Below, in pieces: positions 38,272 through 46,979 of a stretch of DNA of 64,000 nt. This DNA comes from Bosea sp. ANAM02. Lineage in GTDB: Bacteria > Pseudomonadota > Alphaproteobacteria > Rhizobiales > Beijerinckiaceae. Numbering within the stretch: the first letter of the stretch is position 1; each line of letters opens with the position of its first letter. The stretch is from positions 1 to 64,000 of the forward strand of contig NZ_AP022848.1 of NCBI RefSeq assembly GCF_011764485.1, read 5' to 3'. Below the pieces are notes generated by a model. That model was not told the origin of the DNA. It ran no database searches and saw only the letters and a list, made by a program, of their open reading frames with translations. The translations under genes were made by a program, and so were the position numbers.

Positions 38272-38843
38272 CAAGGGGCGACCTTGTCCGGTTTGTCCGC
38301 AAGCAGCGACGCGATCTCCTGCGTCGCGGCCGCTTCGTCCCAGGCTCTGGCTCCGTACCAGCGACGCCGCTCCAGGCCATCGGGCCCGAGCAGGATCGTG
38401 GTCGGAAGCCCGGAAATCGAGAAGTGCCGTACCGCTCCGCCCTCCGGGTCGAGATAAACGGCGAGGTCGGCAACGCCGAGCTCCTCGATCAGCGGCTTGA
38501 CGATCTCCGCTCCCTCGCGGTCGACAGAGAGGGCGATGATCACGAGAGGCCGCCCCTGCGACTGACGATGGAGTCGCGCGAGCGCCGGCATCTCCTGTCG
38601 GCAGGACCAGCACCACGTCGCCCAGACCGTCAGCAGTACGGCCCGACCGCGAAAGTCCGCGAGGGTCTCGCGGCCGCCATCGAGCCGTTGAATGGCAAGC
38701 GTATTGCCACTTCGGGCCCGCGGAGCCCCGTCGCCAATCACGACATAGGCAGTCGATGCGGCCAGCGTCGCCATGACGACGGTCGATAGCGTGAGCCATC
38801 CGGATTTGGTCGTTGGGCCGATCAAGCTCGGACCTCGAAACAT
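38271..38843 (-). CDS. TlpA-type membrane-anchored thioredoxin (first)
   Basis: A 190-residue protein with one N-terminal membrane segment (about 17-37) and a periplasmic thioredoxin domain. The redox site reads WATWCWSC near residue 78, and the cis-Pro lies in ISGLPTTILLG near 150. TlpA-family proteins reduce cysteines of copper-binding partners such as SCO proteins. It is coupled to ccdA and is paralogous to the protein at 39447-39989. Confidence 0.85.
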   Translation of the reverse strand: MFRGPSLIGPTTKSGWLTLSTVVMATLAASTAYVVIGDGAPRARSGNTLAIQRLDGGRETLADFRGRAVLLTVWATWCWSCRQEMPALARLHRQSQGRPLVIIALSVDREGAEIVKPLIEELGVADLAVYLDPEGGAVRHFSISGLPTTILLGPDGLERRRWYGARAWDEAAATQEIASLLADKPDKVAP

Positions 38844-38959
38844 GAGCTGGTCGCGTGCCGCTGATTGGGCCGGGCGAGAGGTGTCGCGCAGGGCCGGATC
38901 GGCGGATCGGAACGGATTGAGCGCCGTGTCGCCGCAAGCCTCGCGCGAGGCTTGACCGT

Positions 38960-39355
38960 TCAGCCGTTAAGGGGCGGTCCTGTCGCCCTCGGCGGCCCTT
39001 CCGGCTCTGCCGCAGCGAAGGGAACTGATCGCTGAATGAAGGTAGCCGTGGCAGCGTCGGTGCGCGTAGCAACCATTGTGGAGACGCTCGGCGGCATCAG
39101 CGGCGCCAGCGCAACCGATTTGGCCCAGACGCAGCAGGTGTTGACGCCCTCGATGTGGGCCGCCGCCGGAACGCCTTTCGACTCTGGCGTCGTGCCACAG
39201 ATCTCGGTGAGCGAAATCTCGCCAGCATTGAACTTCACGGCGAGATGGCTGCTTCCGGCCAGAGCGCTCGCCATCAACTGGAAGAGGAGCACGAGACCAC
39301 AAGCAGCGGCCAACAGGCCGCGCCCCATCTCCTGCCATGTGCGAGCGGACATCAT
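38960..39355 (-). CDS. DUF2946-like small exported protein (first)
   Basis: A 131-residue protein with a hydrophobic leader (about 12-33), an ICGTTP cysteine and a NTCCVWAK double-cysteine motif. This layout resembles DUF2946-type proteins common in copper loci. The protein encoded at 41144-41551 has the same plan (LCSG, then CCAW), so the two are probably paralogues. Function unknown; copper binding through Cys is possible. Confidence 0.55.
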   Translation of the reverse strand: MMSARTWQEMGRGLLAAACGLVLLFQLMASALAGSSHLAVKFNAGEISLTEICGTTPESKGVPAAAHIEGVNTCCVWAKSVALAPLMPPSVSTMVATRTDAATATFIQRSVPFAAAEPEGPPRATGPPLNG

Positions 39356-39446
39356 CGCGGGACGCTAACCCGGCAGCGCGCGAGCGGGCAATGCGGGCCG
39401 GTCCTGCTCGCGCTCTGTTGACCGTTCAAGAAGCAGTCGAGCCCAC

Positions 39447-39989
39447 TCATTGCGCCGCCTGCGTTACCTTTTTGATGTGGCCCTCAATTTCGGCGATGCT
39501 TGCCGCATGGTCCCATTCCTTCGCCCCGGCCCAGCGCGCAATCTCGCGGCCGGTAGGATCGATCAGCAGCGTTGTCGGCAGGCCGGTGATCTTCAGCGTC
39601 GACATGCTGCGCGCCTCGCGATCGAGATAGATCGCGAGATTGGCGATGCCGGTCCGCTTGAAGAAGGGCTGGACCACATCAAGGCCCTGTCGGTCGATCG
39701 AAAGGGCGACGACCTCGAAGGTATCAGCGCCCATCGCCGCCTGCAGACGATCGAGCGACGGCATCTCCTTGACGCAGGGCGGGCACCATGTGGCCCAGAT
39801 GTTGAGCAGAACGAAACGGCCACGGAACTCGGCCAACGACAGTTTGCGCCCGTCGGCCGTCTCGAACGCGATCGCGGCAGAGGACGTCATCGTCGGGCCC
39901 GACCGGCTCCACAACAGGAACATGCCGGCAGCCACTGCGACCGAAAGCGGAACGGCCGCGATGGTCAACCTGCGACGGGTAGCGTTCAT
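39447..39989 (-). CDS. TlpA-type membrane-anchored thioredoxin (second)
   Basis: A 180-residue protein with an N-terminal membrane anchor (about 9-27) and a thioredoxin domain. The redox motif is WCPPC near residue 68, the classic TlpA/ResA form, with the cis-Pro in ITGLPTTLLID near 137. The start overlaps the SCO1 stop by ATGA. It is placed to keep the SCO and PCuAC copper sites reduced. Confidence 0.88.
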   Translation of the reverse strand: MNATRRRLTIAAVPLSVAVAAGMFLLWSRSGPTMTSSAAIAFETADGRKLSLAEFRGRFVLLNIWATWCPPCVKEMPSLDRLQAAMGADTFEVVALSIDRQGLDVVQPFFKRTGIANLAIYLDREARSMSTLKITGLPTTLLIDPTGREIARWAGAKEWDHAASIAEIEGHIKKVTQAAQ

Positions 39990-40597
39990 TCCAGCACCAT
40001 GCGGATCTTTGCCAGCGCCGAGGCGTCCTCCTCGTGATAGTCGATCATGGTTCGGAAGCTGCCGTCCGCCCTCATCAGATAGACCGAGGCCGAATGGTCC
40101 ATGGTGTAGCCGTTGTCTGTCGGGACTTTCTTTGCATAGCCCTTGTAGGCCTTCAGCGCGGCATCAACTTGCTCCCGCGACCCGGTCAAACCAACGACGC
40201 GCGGATCGAAGGACTGAAGATACAAGGCGAGTTGTTCCGGCGTATCACGCTCGGGGTCGACGGTGATCAATAGCACCTGAAGCTGGTCCGCGCTGGGGCC
40301 AATCTGCTTCGTAAGATTGGCCATCTGGACAAGAGTCGTCGGGCAGACTTCAGGGCAATTCGTGAAACCAAAAAACACCGCCATCGGCTTGCCGCGGAAT
40401 TCCCTGTCGGTCACGGTCTTGCCGGCCTGGTTGACCAGCGTGAACGGTCCGCCGATTGCAGGCGCATTCTGCCCGACCGTAGCCGCCCGTCCCGGGCCTT
40501 CCACCCGCCACCATCCAAGCAAAATGGCGGCCGAGACGAATGAGACGATGGCGACCGCGCTCCAGGCGCCGTAGCGAACCCATTTCAGGATCGGCAT
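39986..40597 (-). CDS. SCO1/SenC-family copper chaperone
   Basis: Membrane-anchored thioredoxin-fold protein of 203 residues that delivers copper to the CuA centre of cytochrome oxidase. An N-terminal helix lies at about 11-30. The copper ligands are present: CPEVC in FTNCPEVCP near residue 79, and the distal His in TMDHSASVYL near 168. It lies 7 bases after the PCuAC stop and overlaps the TlpA start. Confidence 0.92.
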   Translation of the reverse strand: MPILKWVRYGAWSAVAIVSFVSAAILLGWWRVEGPGRAATVGQNAPAIGGPFTLVNQAGKTVTDREFRGKPMAVFFGFTNCPEVCPTTLVQMANLTKQIGPSADQLQVLLITVDPERDTPEQLALYLQSFDPRVVGLTGSREQVDAALKAYKGYAKKVPTDNGYTMDHSASVYLMRADGSFRTMIDYHEEDASALAKIRMVLE

Positions 40598-40604
40598 GAG
40601 GGCC

Positions 40605-41096
40605 TCAATGTGTCGCGTGGCCGGGAGTGGCTTGAGGCTGCGCGCCGATGCCCTGGACCTGGAATTCGACCTCCACCGGACCGGCCCTCTCGAAGCGCAG
40701 GCTCGCCTTGACCGTGTCGCCCTGCTTCAGCTGTCCTTTCAGGTCGACCAACATCAGGTGGATGGCGTTGGGCCTGAGCTCGACGGTTTCGCCGGGCCCA
40801 ACAGCAACCCCCTCAGTCTTTTCCCGCATCCGGGCGATGCCGTCGGTGAAGGTACTTTCATGAATTTCGAGGCGGGCCGCTGCTTCGGTCGTGCCGCCGA
40901 GCAGCCGATCCGGCGCCGTGCCGCTGTTCTCAATCTTCAGATAGCCGCCACCGACCTTAGCAGCAGGCGGCGTCGCGCGGGCCCAGGGGTGTCCGATCTT
41001 GAGCGAGCCGACTGCATAATCGTGCGCGGATGCTACGGTGGGGAACTGGGCGAATGAGAGGGCTGCCGCGACGGCGCCCATGACGAGACGGTTCAT
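40605..41096 (-). CDS. PCuAC-type periplasmic copper chaperone
   Basis: A 163-residue protein from the ATG at 41096 with a signal peptide ending near ASA. The copper-site pattern is complete: His in LEIHES, Met in ARMRE, and His and Met in HLMLVD. The protein family works with SCO1 to metallate cytochrome oxidase, and the gene lies directly upstream of SCO1. The C terminus is His-containing (PGHATH). Confidence 0.9.
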   Translation of the reverse strand: MNRLVMGAVAAALSFAQFPTVASAHDYAVGSLKIGHPWARATPPAAKVGGGYLKIENSGTAPDRLLGGTTEAAARLEIHESTFTDGIARMREKTEGVAVGPGETVELRPNAIHLMLVDLKGQLKQGDTVKASLRFERAGPVEVEFQVQGIGAQPQATPGHATH

Positions 41097-41143
41097 GGAA
41101 ACATGTCCTCGATTGGTGAAGATGCCGGCAGGGCCGGCGCGGA

Positions 41144-41551
41144 TCACGCAGCGAGGAGGGGCGGGGCGCGTGAGCCCTGTGCGGTCACCGCCCGGAAAGG
41201 AGGCTCGCGCAGTTTCTCAAAGGCCCCGACAAGTCGTGCCGAGCGTTCGGTTCGGTAGACGACGCCTGTCGCCGGGGTGGTAGGGGGTGCGAAGGGGTCG
41301 AGTCCGACGGAGAGCGTCCAGGCGCAGCAGGACGATTGCGCGGAAAGATGATGCGCGGGCGGGTCCTGCGTGTCGTCACCGAGAACCTGCTCGCCGGAGC
41401 ACAGCGTCAGGACGCCGGCGGGCAGCTCGCTCGCCATGGCGAGCCGGGCGCTTGCCTGCGTTGGCAGGAGCGAGCCTTGCAGCAGCAGCGCATAGGCGAG
41501 CGCCACCGCTAGCAGGCTTCGCGTCACGTGCTGGATCGCTCTTCGTCTCAC
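41144..41551 (-). CDS. DUF2946-like small exported protein (second)
   Basis: A 135-residue protein from a GTG at 41551 with an N-terminal hydrophobic leader. It has LTLCSGEQV near residue 50 and SSCCAWTL near 74, matching the layout of the 131-residue protein at 38960-39355. It heads the - strand copper-delivery cluster and lies about 50 bases before the PCuAC gene. Function unknown. Confidence 0.55.
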   Translation of the reverse strand: MRRRAIQHVTRSLLAVALAYALLLQGSLLPTQASARLAMASELPAGVLTLCSGEQVLGDDTQDPPAHHLSAQSSCCAWTLSVGLDPFAPPTTPATGVVYRTERSARLVGAFEKLREPPFRAVTAQGSRAPPLLAA

Positions 41552-41605
41552 GATACCTCGGCTAGCGATGGATCGTCATTCCTGCAATGCGACCATAAGC
41601 AGCGA

Positions 41606-42943
41606 TCATCCGATCGCGAGGTCGATCAGCAGTTTGATATTGAGCACGATAATGATGGCCGCGACCAGACTGGCGACGATTGTCAGCCAACGTGGGGCGA
41701 CCAGTTCGCCCATCTTGGCTCTCGAGGCCGTGAACATGATGAGCGGGACGATCGCGAATGGCAGTTGAAGGCCAAGGATCACCTGGCTCAGGATAAGAAG
41801 CTTCGCTGTCTCGCCCGATCCGTAGAGCCAGGTAACCAGGATCGCGGGAACGATCGCCACCAGCCGTGTCACCAGCCGCCGCATCCAGGCTGGCAGCTTA
41901 ATGTCGAGAAAGCCCTCCATGACGATCTGCCCGGCCATCGTCGCCGTCACGGTCGAGTTCAGCCCGCAGCACAGCAGGGCGATCGCAAAGAGAGCTGGAG
42001 CAATCGACGCGCCAAGAAGCGGTGCCAGCAGTTCGTGAGCGCGCCCCAACTCGGCGACTTCAGTTTGACCTCCCTTATGGAAGGTGGCTGCCGCCAGGAT
42101 CAGAATCGAGGCGTTGATGGTGAGCGCGAACATCAGCGCAATCGTCGAATCGAGCGTAGCCCATTTCAATGCATCGCGCTTTTCCGGCAGGCTCTCGCCA
42201 TAGGCGCGCGTCTGCACAATTCCAGAATGCAGATAGAGGTTATGCGGCATTACGGTTGCGCCGATGATGCCGAGCGAAAGATAGAGCATCTGCGGGTTGC
42301 TCACGATCTCCGTCGTTGGCGCGAAACCGCGGATCACCTCGCCCCAGTTTGGATCGGCAAGGCCGATTTGAACGCCAAAGCTGATCGCGATGACACCGAG
42401 AAGCGTGATGATGAAGGCTTCGACCCAGCGAAAGCCCTTGGTTTGCAACCACAGGATGACGAAGACGTCGAGCGCCGTGACGAGGACCCCGATTTCCAGC
42501 GGCAAGCCGAACAGCAGGTTGAGCGCTATAGCAGTGCCGATCACTTCGGCGAGATCGGTGGCGCAGATCGCCAGTTCCGCCAGTGCCCAGAGCGGCCATG
42601 AAACGGAGCGGGGAAAGGCATCACGACAAGCCTGGGCGAGGTCGCGCCCGGTCGAGACGGCCAGCCGCGCGCAAAGAGACTGCAGGATGATCGCCATGAT
42701 GTTGGAGATCAGCGCGACGACGAGCAGCGCGTAGCCGAACTGCGCCCCTCCCGCCAGCGAGGTCGCCCAATTGCCGGGATCCATATAGCCAACCGCGACG
42801 AGATATCCCGGGCCGAGGAAGGCGAGAAAGCGGCGCCAGGGCGTTGCGCCGGAATGGACGGTGATCGAGCGAAACACATCGAGCATTGAGGGCTCGCCGC
42901 GCTTCCTGCGCCAGCCGGATTCGGTGATCTCTGAACCACTCAC
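41606..42943 (-). CDS. mntH: NRAMP-family divalent metal transporter (MntH-like)
   Basis: Proton-coupled Mn(II)/Fe(II) importer. It has 445 residues from a GTG at 42943, with about 11 membrane helices. The TM1 motif [17 protein letters not shown] and the TM6 motif [15 protein letters not shown], which hold the metal ligands Asp, Asn and Met, are both intact. An ATG at 42886 is an alternative start. A frame open to 43024 would cross a Mur-like operator and is unlikely. The long + strand ORF over this gene is a shadow. Confidence 0.93.
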   Translation of the reverse strand: MSGSEITESGWRRKRGEPSMLDVFRSITVHSGATPWRRFLAFLGPGYLVAVGYMDPGNWATSLAGGAQFGYALLVVALISNIMAIILQSLCARLAVSTGRDLAQACRDAFPRSVSWPLWALAELAICATDLAEVIGTAIALNLLFGLPLEIGVLVTALDVFVILWLQTKGFRWVEAFIITLLGVIAISFGVQIGLADPNWGEVIRGFAPTTEIVSNPQMLYLSLGIIGATVMPHNLYLHSGIVQTRAYGESLPEKRDALKWATLDSTIALMFALTINASILILAAATFHKGGQTEVAELGRAHELLAPLLGASIAPALFAIALLCCGLNSTVTATMAGQIVMEGFLDIKLPAWMRRLVTRLVAIVPAILVTWLYGSGETAKLLILSQVILGLQLPFAIVPLIMFTASRAKMGELVAPRWLTIVASLVAAIIIVLNIKLLIDLAIG

Positions 42944-42962
42944 AACGACCGCCCCAAGTAAA

Positions 42963-42977
42963 TGCAATTCAGTTGCA
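42963..42977. promoter_or_regulatory. Mur/Fur-type box upstream of mntH
   Basis: TGCAATTCAGTTGCA is a dyad with arms TGCAA/TTGCA, 20 bases before the mntH start. Alphaproteobacterial Mur (Mn-responsive Fur) sites have this form and repress mntH in manganese-rich cells. It supports the GTG start at 42943 over the upstream extension. Confidence 0.65.
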
Positions 42978-43093
42978 ATAGCATGAAGGCACTTTGTGTC
43001 AAGGATGGGGATTTCACAAGCCATGCCTCACCACACCGCCCGACCGCGCCAACAGGCCGTGCTGCAATTCTTCGAGATCGATTCACATTTCGC

Positions 43094-43124
43094 TTGAACC
43101 TGAAGTCACTAGAGGTCGTACAGA
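43094..43124 (+). promoter_or_regulatory. MerR-family promoter/operator before the P-type ATPase
   Basis: A -35 box TTGAAC (43094) and a -10 box TACAGA (43119) are separated by 19 bases. The spacer holds the dyad ACCTGAAGTCACTAGAGGT (43098-43116). A 19-base spacer with such a dyad is the hallmark of MerR-type activators (ZntR, CadR, PbrR). No merR-like gene is in the window. Confidence 0.75.
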
Positions 43125-43158
43125 GAGCTCTCTCTGTCCGCAGCAGTAGGAGGCACTC

Positions 43159-45828
43159 ATGGCCGCAAACAGCGAGAGCAAGCGTCAGCCGCTGAGCTGG
43201 AAGATCAGCGGCATGGACTGCGCGAGTTGCGTGGCCAAGGTGCGTGGCGCCGTCGAGAAGATGCCAGGGGTTGCTGATGTAAGCCTCTCGCTGATGTCGG
43301 AGACGCTGAAGCTGACGCTCGATGAATCCCGCACGTCGCGCGAGACGGTCGAGAAGCGCGTGAAGAGCCTCGGTTTCGGGGCCTCCCCGATGGCGACCAA
43401 CGCACCAGGCGAGAAAGCGGAAGCAGGTAAAGCGGCGGCAAATTGCGGCTGCGGCCACGATCACGACCGTCAGCATGATCATCACGATCATCGCCCCGCG
43501 GAGACGGCGCCTGCAGCCGATACGACATCGATCCATGCCCTCGCATGGAAGATCGGCGGCATGGATTGCGCGAGCTGTGTCGCCAAGGTGCGTGGCGCCG
43601 TGGAGAACATGCCGGGCGTCACCGGCCTCAATCTATCGCTGATGTCTGAGACCTTGAGACTGACGCTGGACGAGACGAAGACGAAGGCCGAGGCGATCGA
43701 GAAGCGGGTTGCGGGACTTGGCTATTCGGTGGCCAGGATAGCCGATACCTCTTCCCTGCCGGCGCAGAGCCAGGCCTGCTGCGGGCACGACCACAAACAT
43801 GAGCACGCGCATGATCACGGCAAGGGCCATGGCCATGCACATGGCGCCCATCAACACGATCGCGCTGGGACCGCCCTTGCCGATCAGAAAGGGCAGACTG
43901 AGAGGCACGATCACGGGCATGGCGCGGCCGGCCACGTTCACGAGGTCACGCCAGCGGGCATGTCCTGGTATCAGACCAACAAGGGCCGCTTGGTCCTTCT
44001 GACGGGTGCCTTGCTGGCAGGAGCCTGGGGAGCGAGCCTCGTCTGGCACGATGCGTCGTACTGGCTGTTCTTCGCGGCCTGCGTGATCGGCCTGCTTCCG
44101 GTGGCGCGCCGCGCGTTTGCAGCAGTCGCGGCCGGAATGCCCTTCACGATCGAGATGTTGATGACGATCGCAGCGACAGGCGCGTTGCTGATTGGTGCGG
44201 CGGAGGAGGCTGCACTCGTCGTCTTCCTCTTCGCCGTCGGCGAGGTCCTGGAGGGGGTCGCAGCCGATCGGGCGCGCAACTCGATCCGGGCGCTCGGCGA
44301 ACTGGTGCCGAAGACGGCAATTGTCGAGGAGAATGGTGGGACGCGGCAGGTCGATGCTGCGACGCTTGCGATCGGTCAGACGGTTCTCGTCCGACCGGGC
44401 GATCGCATTCCCGCCGATGGCGAGATCGTCAACGGTGTCTCCGGGATCGACGAAAGCCCCGTGACCGGCGAATCGGTGCCGAAGACCAAGGGTATCGGCG
44501 AACCTGTGTTCGCGGGGTCGGTCAATCGCGAGGCGGCGCTGCGCGTACGCGTCACAAAGGCGGCTGAAGACAATACCATCGCCCGTATCATCAGGCTCGT
44601 GGAAGAGGCGCAGGAGGCACGCGCGCCGACGGAGCGCTTCATCGACCGGTTCTCCCGCGTCTATATGCCCATCATCGTCGGGCTCGCCGTTCTGGTCGCG
44701 CTCGTGCCACCGCTTGCCTTCGGTGCCGATTGGGGCATGTGGATCTATCGGGCGCTGGCGCTGCTGCTGATCGGGTGCCCTTGTGCGCTGGTGATTTCAG
44801 TGCCGGCCTCGATCGCCGCATCGCTGTCCACGGGGGCACGGCAGGGGCTTCTGCTCAAAGGCGGCGTCGTCATCGAAGCCGCCGCCAAGACGGGCGTGGT
44901 TGCCTTCGACAAAACGGGTACCTTGACCGCCGGCACTCCGCGGGTGACCGGAGTCGTCGCGATTGGCGAGGAAGAGCGCAGGGTCGTGGAATTGGCCGCC
45001 TCGGTTGAGACCGGGTCGAGCCACCCGCTGGCCCTGGCTATTCTTGAGCGTGCAAAGGCGCATGCGATCAACGTTCGTCCCGCTGAGGACGTAGCTGCGA
45101 TCGCCGGCCAGGGTGTTACGGGTGCGCTTGACGGTGTCTCCATCTTCGTTGGGGCGCCGCGCCACGCCGTTTCCCGTGCCGCCTTCGACGAGACAGCCAA
45201 AGCTAGAGTCGAAAGCCTCGAAGGCGACGGCAAGACGGTTGCGGCCGTTATTGCCGACGGAGCACTCGCAGGACTGATCGCGTTACGCGATGAGCCACGT
45301 GACGACGCCGCTGCGGCGGTGGCAGAGCTCAAGGAACTCGGAATTCGTTCGCTCATGCTGACTGGTGACAACGCCCGGACCGGCAATGCCATCGCTGCGT
45401 CTCTCGGCATGGAAGCGAAAGCCGAGCTGATGCCAGACGATAAGGTCGCGGCGATCCGGGAGCTGTCGGCCAAGACGCCGGTAATGATGGTCGGCGACGG
45501 AATCAACGACGCGCCTGCTCTCGCGGCTGCGAGCCTCGGCGTCGCCATGGGTTCGGGCACCGATGTCGCTCTTGAAACCGCGGACGGCGCGATCCTGAAA
45601 AGCCGGGTGCGTGACGTTCCAGCGATGATCCGCCTGGCGCGGGCGACGATGGGGAATATCCGGACCAATATCGCGATCGCGCTCGGGCTCAAAGCGGTCT
45701 TTCTGGTGACCAGCGTGCTCGGCTACACGGGACTGTGGGTCGCAATTCTCGCGGATACGGGCGCGACGGTGATCGTGACGGCCAATGCTCTTCGGCTTCT
45801 ACGCTTCAATGCGAGCCGCGTGGCCTGA
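43159..45828 (+). CDS. zntA: Zn/Cd/Pb-type P1B ATPase with two HMA domains
   Basis: Heavy-metal exporter of 889 residues with TAGGAGG before the ATG. Two HMA domains with GMDCASC lie near residues 15 and 135, each followed by His-rich linkers. The membrane and catalytic parts have the ion motif IGCPCALVIS near 540, DKTGTLT near 583, SSHPLA near 617 and GDGINDAPAL near 780. CPC followed by the Zn/Cd-type helices, the His-rich linkers and the ZntR/PbrR-like promoter point to Zn, Cd or Pb rather than Cu. The two HMA segments are almost identical, suggesting a recent internal duplication. Confidence 0.92.
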   Translation: MAANSESKRQPLSWKISGMDCASCVAKVRGAVEKMPGVADVSLSLMSETLKLTLDESRTSRETVEKRVKSLGFGASPMATNAPGEKAEAGKAAANCGCGHDHDRQHDHHDHRPAETAPAADTTSIHALAWKIGGMDCASCVAKVRGAVENMPGVTGLNLSLMSETLRLTLDETKTKAEAIEKRVAGLGYSVARIADTSSLPAQSQACCGHDHKHEHAHDHGKGHGHAHGAHQHDRAGTALADQKGQTERHDHGHGAAGHVHEVTPAGMSWYQTNKGRLVLLTGALLAGAWGASLVWHDASYWLFFAACVIGLLPVARRAFAAVAAGMPFTIEMLMTIAATGALLIGAAEEAALVVFLFAVGEVLEGVAADRARNSIRALGELVPKTAIVEENGGTRQVDAATLAIGQTVLVRPGDRIPADGEIVNGVSGIDESPVTGESVPKTKGIGEPVFAGSVNREAALRVRVTKAAEDNTIARIIRLVEEAQEARAPTERFIDRFSRVYMPIIVGLAVLVALVPPLAFGADWGMWIYRALALLLIGCPCALVISVPASIAASLSTGARQGLLLKGGVVIEAAAKTGVVAFDKTGTLTAGTPRVTGVVAIGEEERRVVELAASVETGSSHPLALAILERAKAHAINVRPAEDVAAIAGQGVTGALDGVSIFVGAPRHAVSRAAFDETAKARVESLEGDGKTVAAVIADGALAGLIALRDEPRDDAAAAVAELKELGIRSLMLTGDNARTGNAIAASLGMEAKAELMPDDKVAAIRELSAKTPVMMVGDGINDAPALAAASLGVAMGSGTDVALETADGAILKSRVRDVPAMIRLARATMGNIRTNIAIALGLKAVFLVTSVLGYTGLWVAILADTGATVIVTANALRLLRFNASRVA

Positions 45829-45834
45829 TCCGCC

Positions 45835-46461
45835 ATGTCGGGCATGGAGATCGCCAGTTATCTGATGGGCGTTGCCTACGTCGTCGGCTTGCTGGCGCTC
45901 TCTGCGACGCTCGCGCGGAAATCAGACCGATCGGTCTGGCTGTTCGGCAAGGGCGCGCAGTCGCAGGCTGTGCCAGCTCTGTTGTTCAAGCTCGCATTCG
46001 CCGGCGCAGTCGTCTGGCCATTGCTCGGGACACTCGGAAATCCGTTCAGGCTCGACCCATTGACCAGCTGGCTCAGCGGTACGTGGTTCGATGTCGTTGG
46101 CCATATGCTGGTCGTTATCGGCTTTTGCCTTGCCATCATCGCGCAGCGCCACATGGGGAACTCATGGCGGATCGGTGCGGCGGAAGGCGAGGTCGGTGTC
46201 ATTGTCGATAGCGGTCCCTTCGCCATCTCGCGCAATCCGGTTTTTCTCGGACAGGCGATGCTTTTTCTGGGTCTATTCCTCGTTTTGCCCAGCCTGATCC
46301 AGGCGATCCTCACCCTTGCTCTCCTTTTGGCCATCACGCTGCAGGTCCGCATCGAGGAGCGGGTCCTGCTTCAAAGCCTGGGTGAGCCATACCGGGTCTA
46401 TTGCGCCCGCGTTCGGCGATGGCTTGGTACCTATTCTTCACGATCGGAGTCTGGCCGATGA
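45835..46461 (+). CDS. CzcN-like membrane methyltransferase (ICMT family)
   Basis: A 208-residue protein with about five membrane segments. The C-terminal pattern SGPFAISRNPVFLGQA near residue 124 and EERVLLQSLGEPYRVYC near 175 belong to the isoprenylcysteine-carboxyl-methyltransferase / phospholipid-methyltransferase family. Similar genes (czcN) sit in Zn/Cd resistance clusters of other Proteobacteria; their substrate is unknown. It starts 6 bases after zntA and overlaps lspA by ATGA. Confidence 0.8.
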   Translation: MSGMEIASYLMGVAYVVGLLALSATLARKSDRSVWLFGKGAQSQAVPALLFKLAFAGAVVWPLLGTLGNPFRLDPLTSWLSGTWFDVVGHMLVVIGFCLAIIAQRHMGNSWRIGAAEGEVGVIVDSGPFAISRNPVFLGQAMLFLGLFLVLPSLIQAILTLALLLAITLQVRIEERVLLQSLGEPYRVYCARVRRWLGTYSSRSESGR

Positions 46462-46979
46462 TGACGACAACGAAACGTCTGGGCCAGGTGCTGTTCTGGG
46501 CGACGGCCGCCGCAGCGTTGGATCAGCTCACCAAATGGCTGATTCTGACAAAGGTGATGACGCCGCCGCGCATCATCGAGTTGACCCCATTCTTCAATCT
46601 GCGGCTGGGCTTCAACTACGGTGTCAGCTTTGGCTTTGGCAGCGACTGGCTCGATGCTTGGCCCTCAGGCCTGGCCGCCTTCAAGCTCATGGTGGCGGTG
46701 GGTTTGCTCGTCTGGGCGGTTCGGAGCCACTCGCGTTTCGAGCGGATCGGCCTGGCCTTGATTGCGGGTGGCGCGCTGGGCAACGCCCAGGACCGCTGGC
46801 GCCAAGGCGCGGTGACGGATTTCCTCGATTTGCACTGGGGCGATTGGCATTGGCCGACCTTTAATGGGGCAGACATCGCCATCAGCAGCGGTGTTTTGCT
46901 GATCTTGATGGCGAGTCTGTCGCTATCTGCGTCAAATCGAGTTCGCGCGAAATCGAGCGCGGAAGGTCATGCGAAATGA
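46458..46979 (+). CDS. lspA: Lipoprotein signal peptidase (LspA) in metal operon
   Basis: Signal peptidase II family aspartyl protease that removes lipoprotein signal peptides. It has 173 residues and four membrane helices. The catalytic Asp residues are in GGALGNAQDRWRQG near residue 115 and FNGADIAISSG near 138. The second motif has Gly where most LspA have Val (FNVADS). This is probably an extra copy beside a housekeeping one; lead-resistance operons of Cupriavidus also carry one (PbrC). The start overlaps the methyltransferase stop. Confidence 0.87.
   Translation: MMTTTKRLGQVLFWATAAAALDQLTKWLILTKVMTPPRIIELTPFFNLRLGFNYGVSFGFGSDWLDAWPSGLAAFKLMVAVGLLVWAVRSHSRFERIGLALIAGGALGNAQDRWRQGAVTDFLDLHWGDWHWPTFNGADIAISSGVLLILMASLSLSASNRVRAKSSAEGHAK

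Noticed and set aside
41528..42601. 357-residue + strand ORF
   Set aside because: Antisense to mntH, whose transport motifs are intact.
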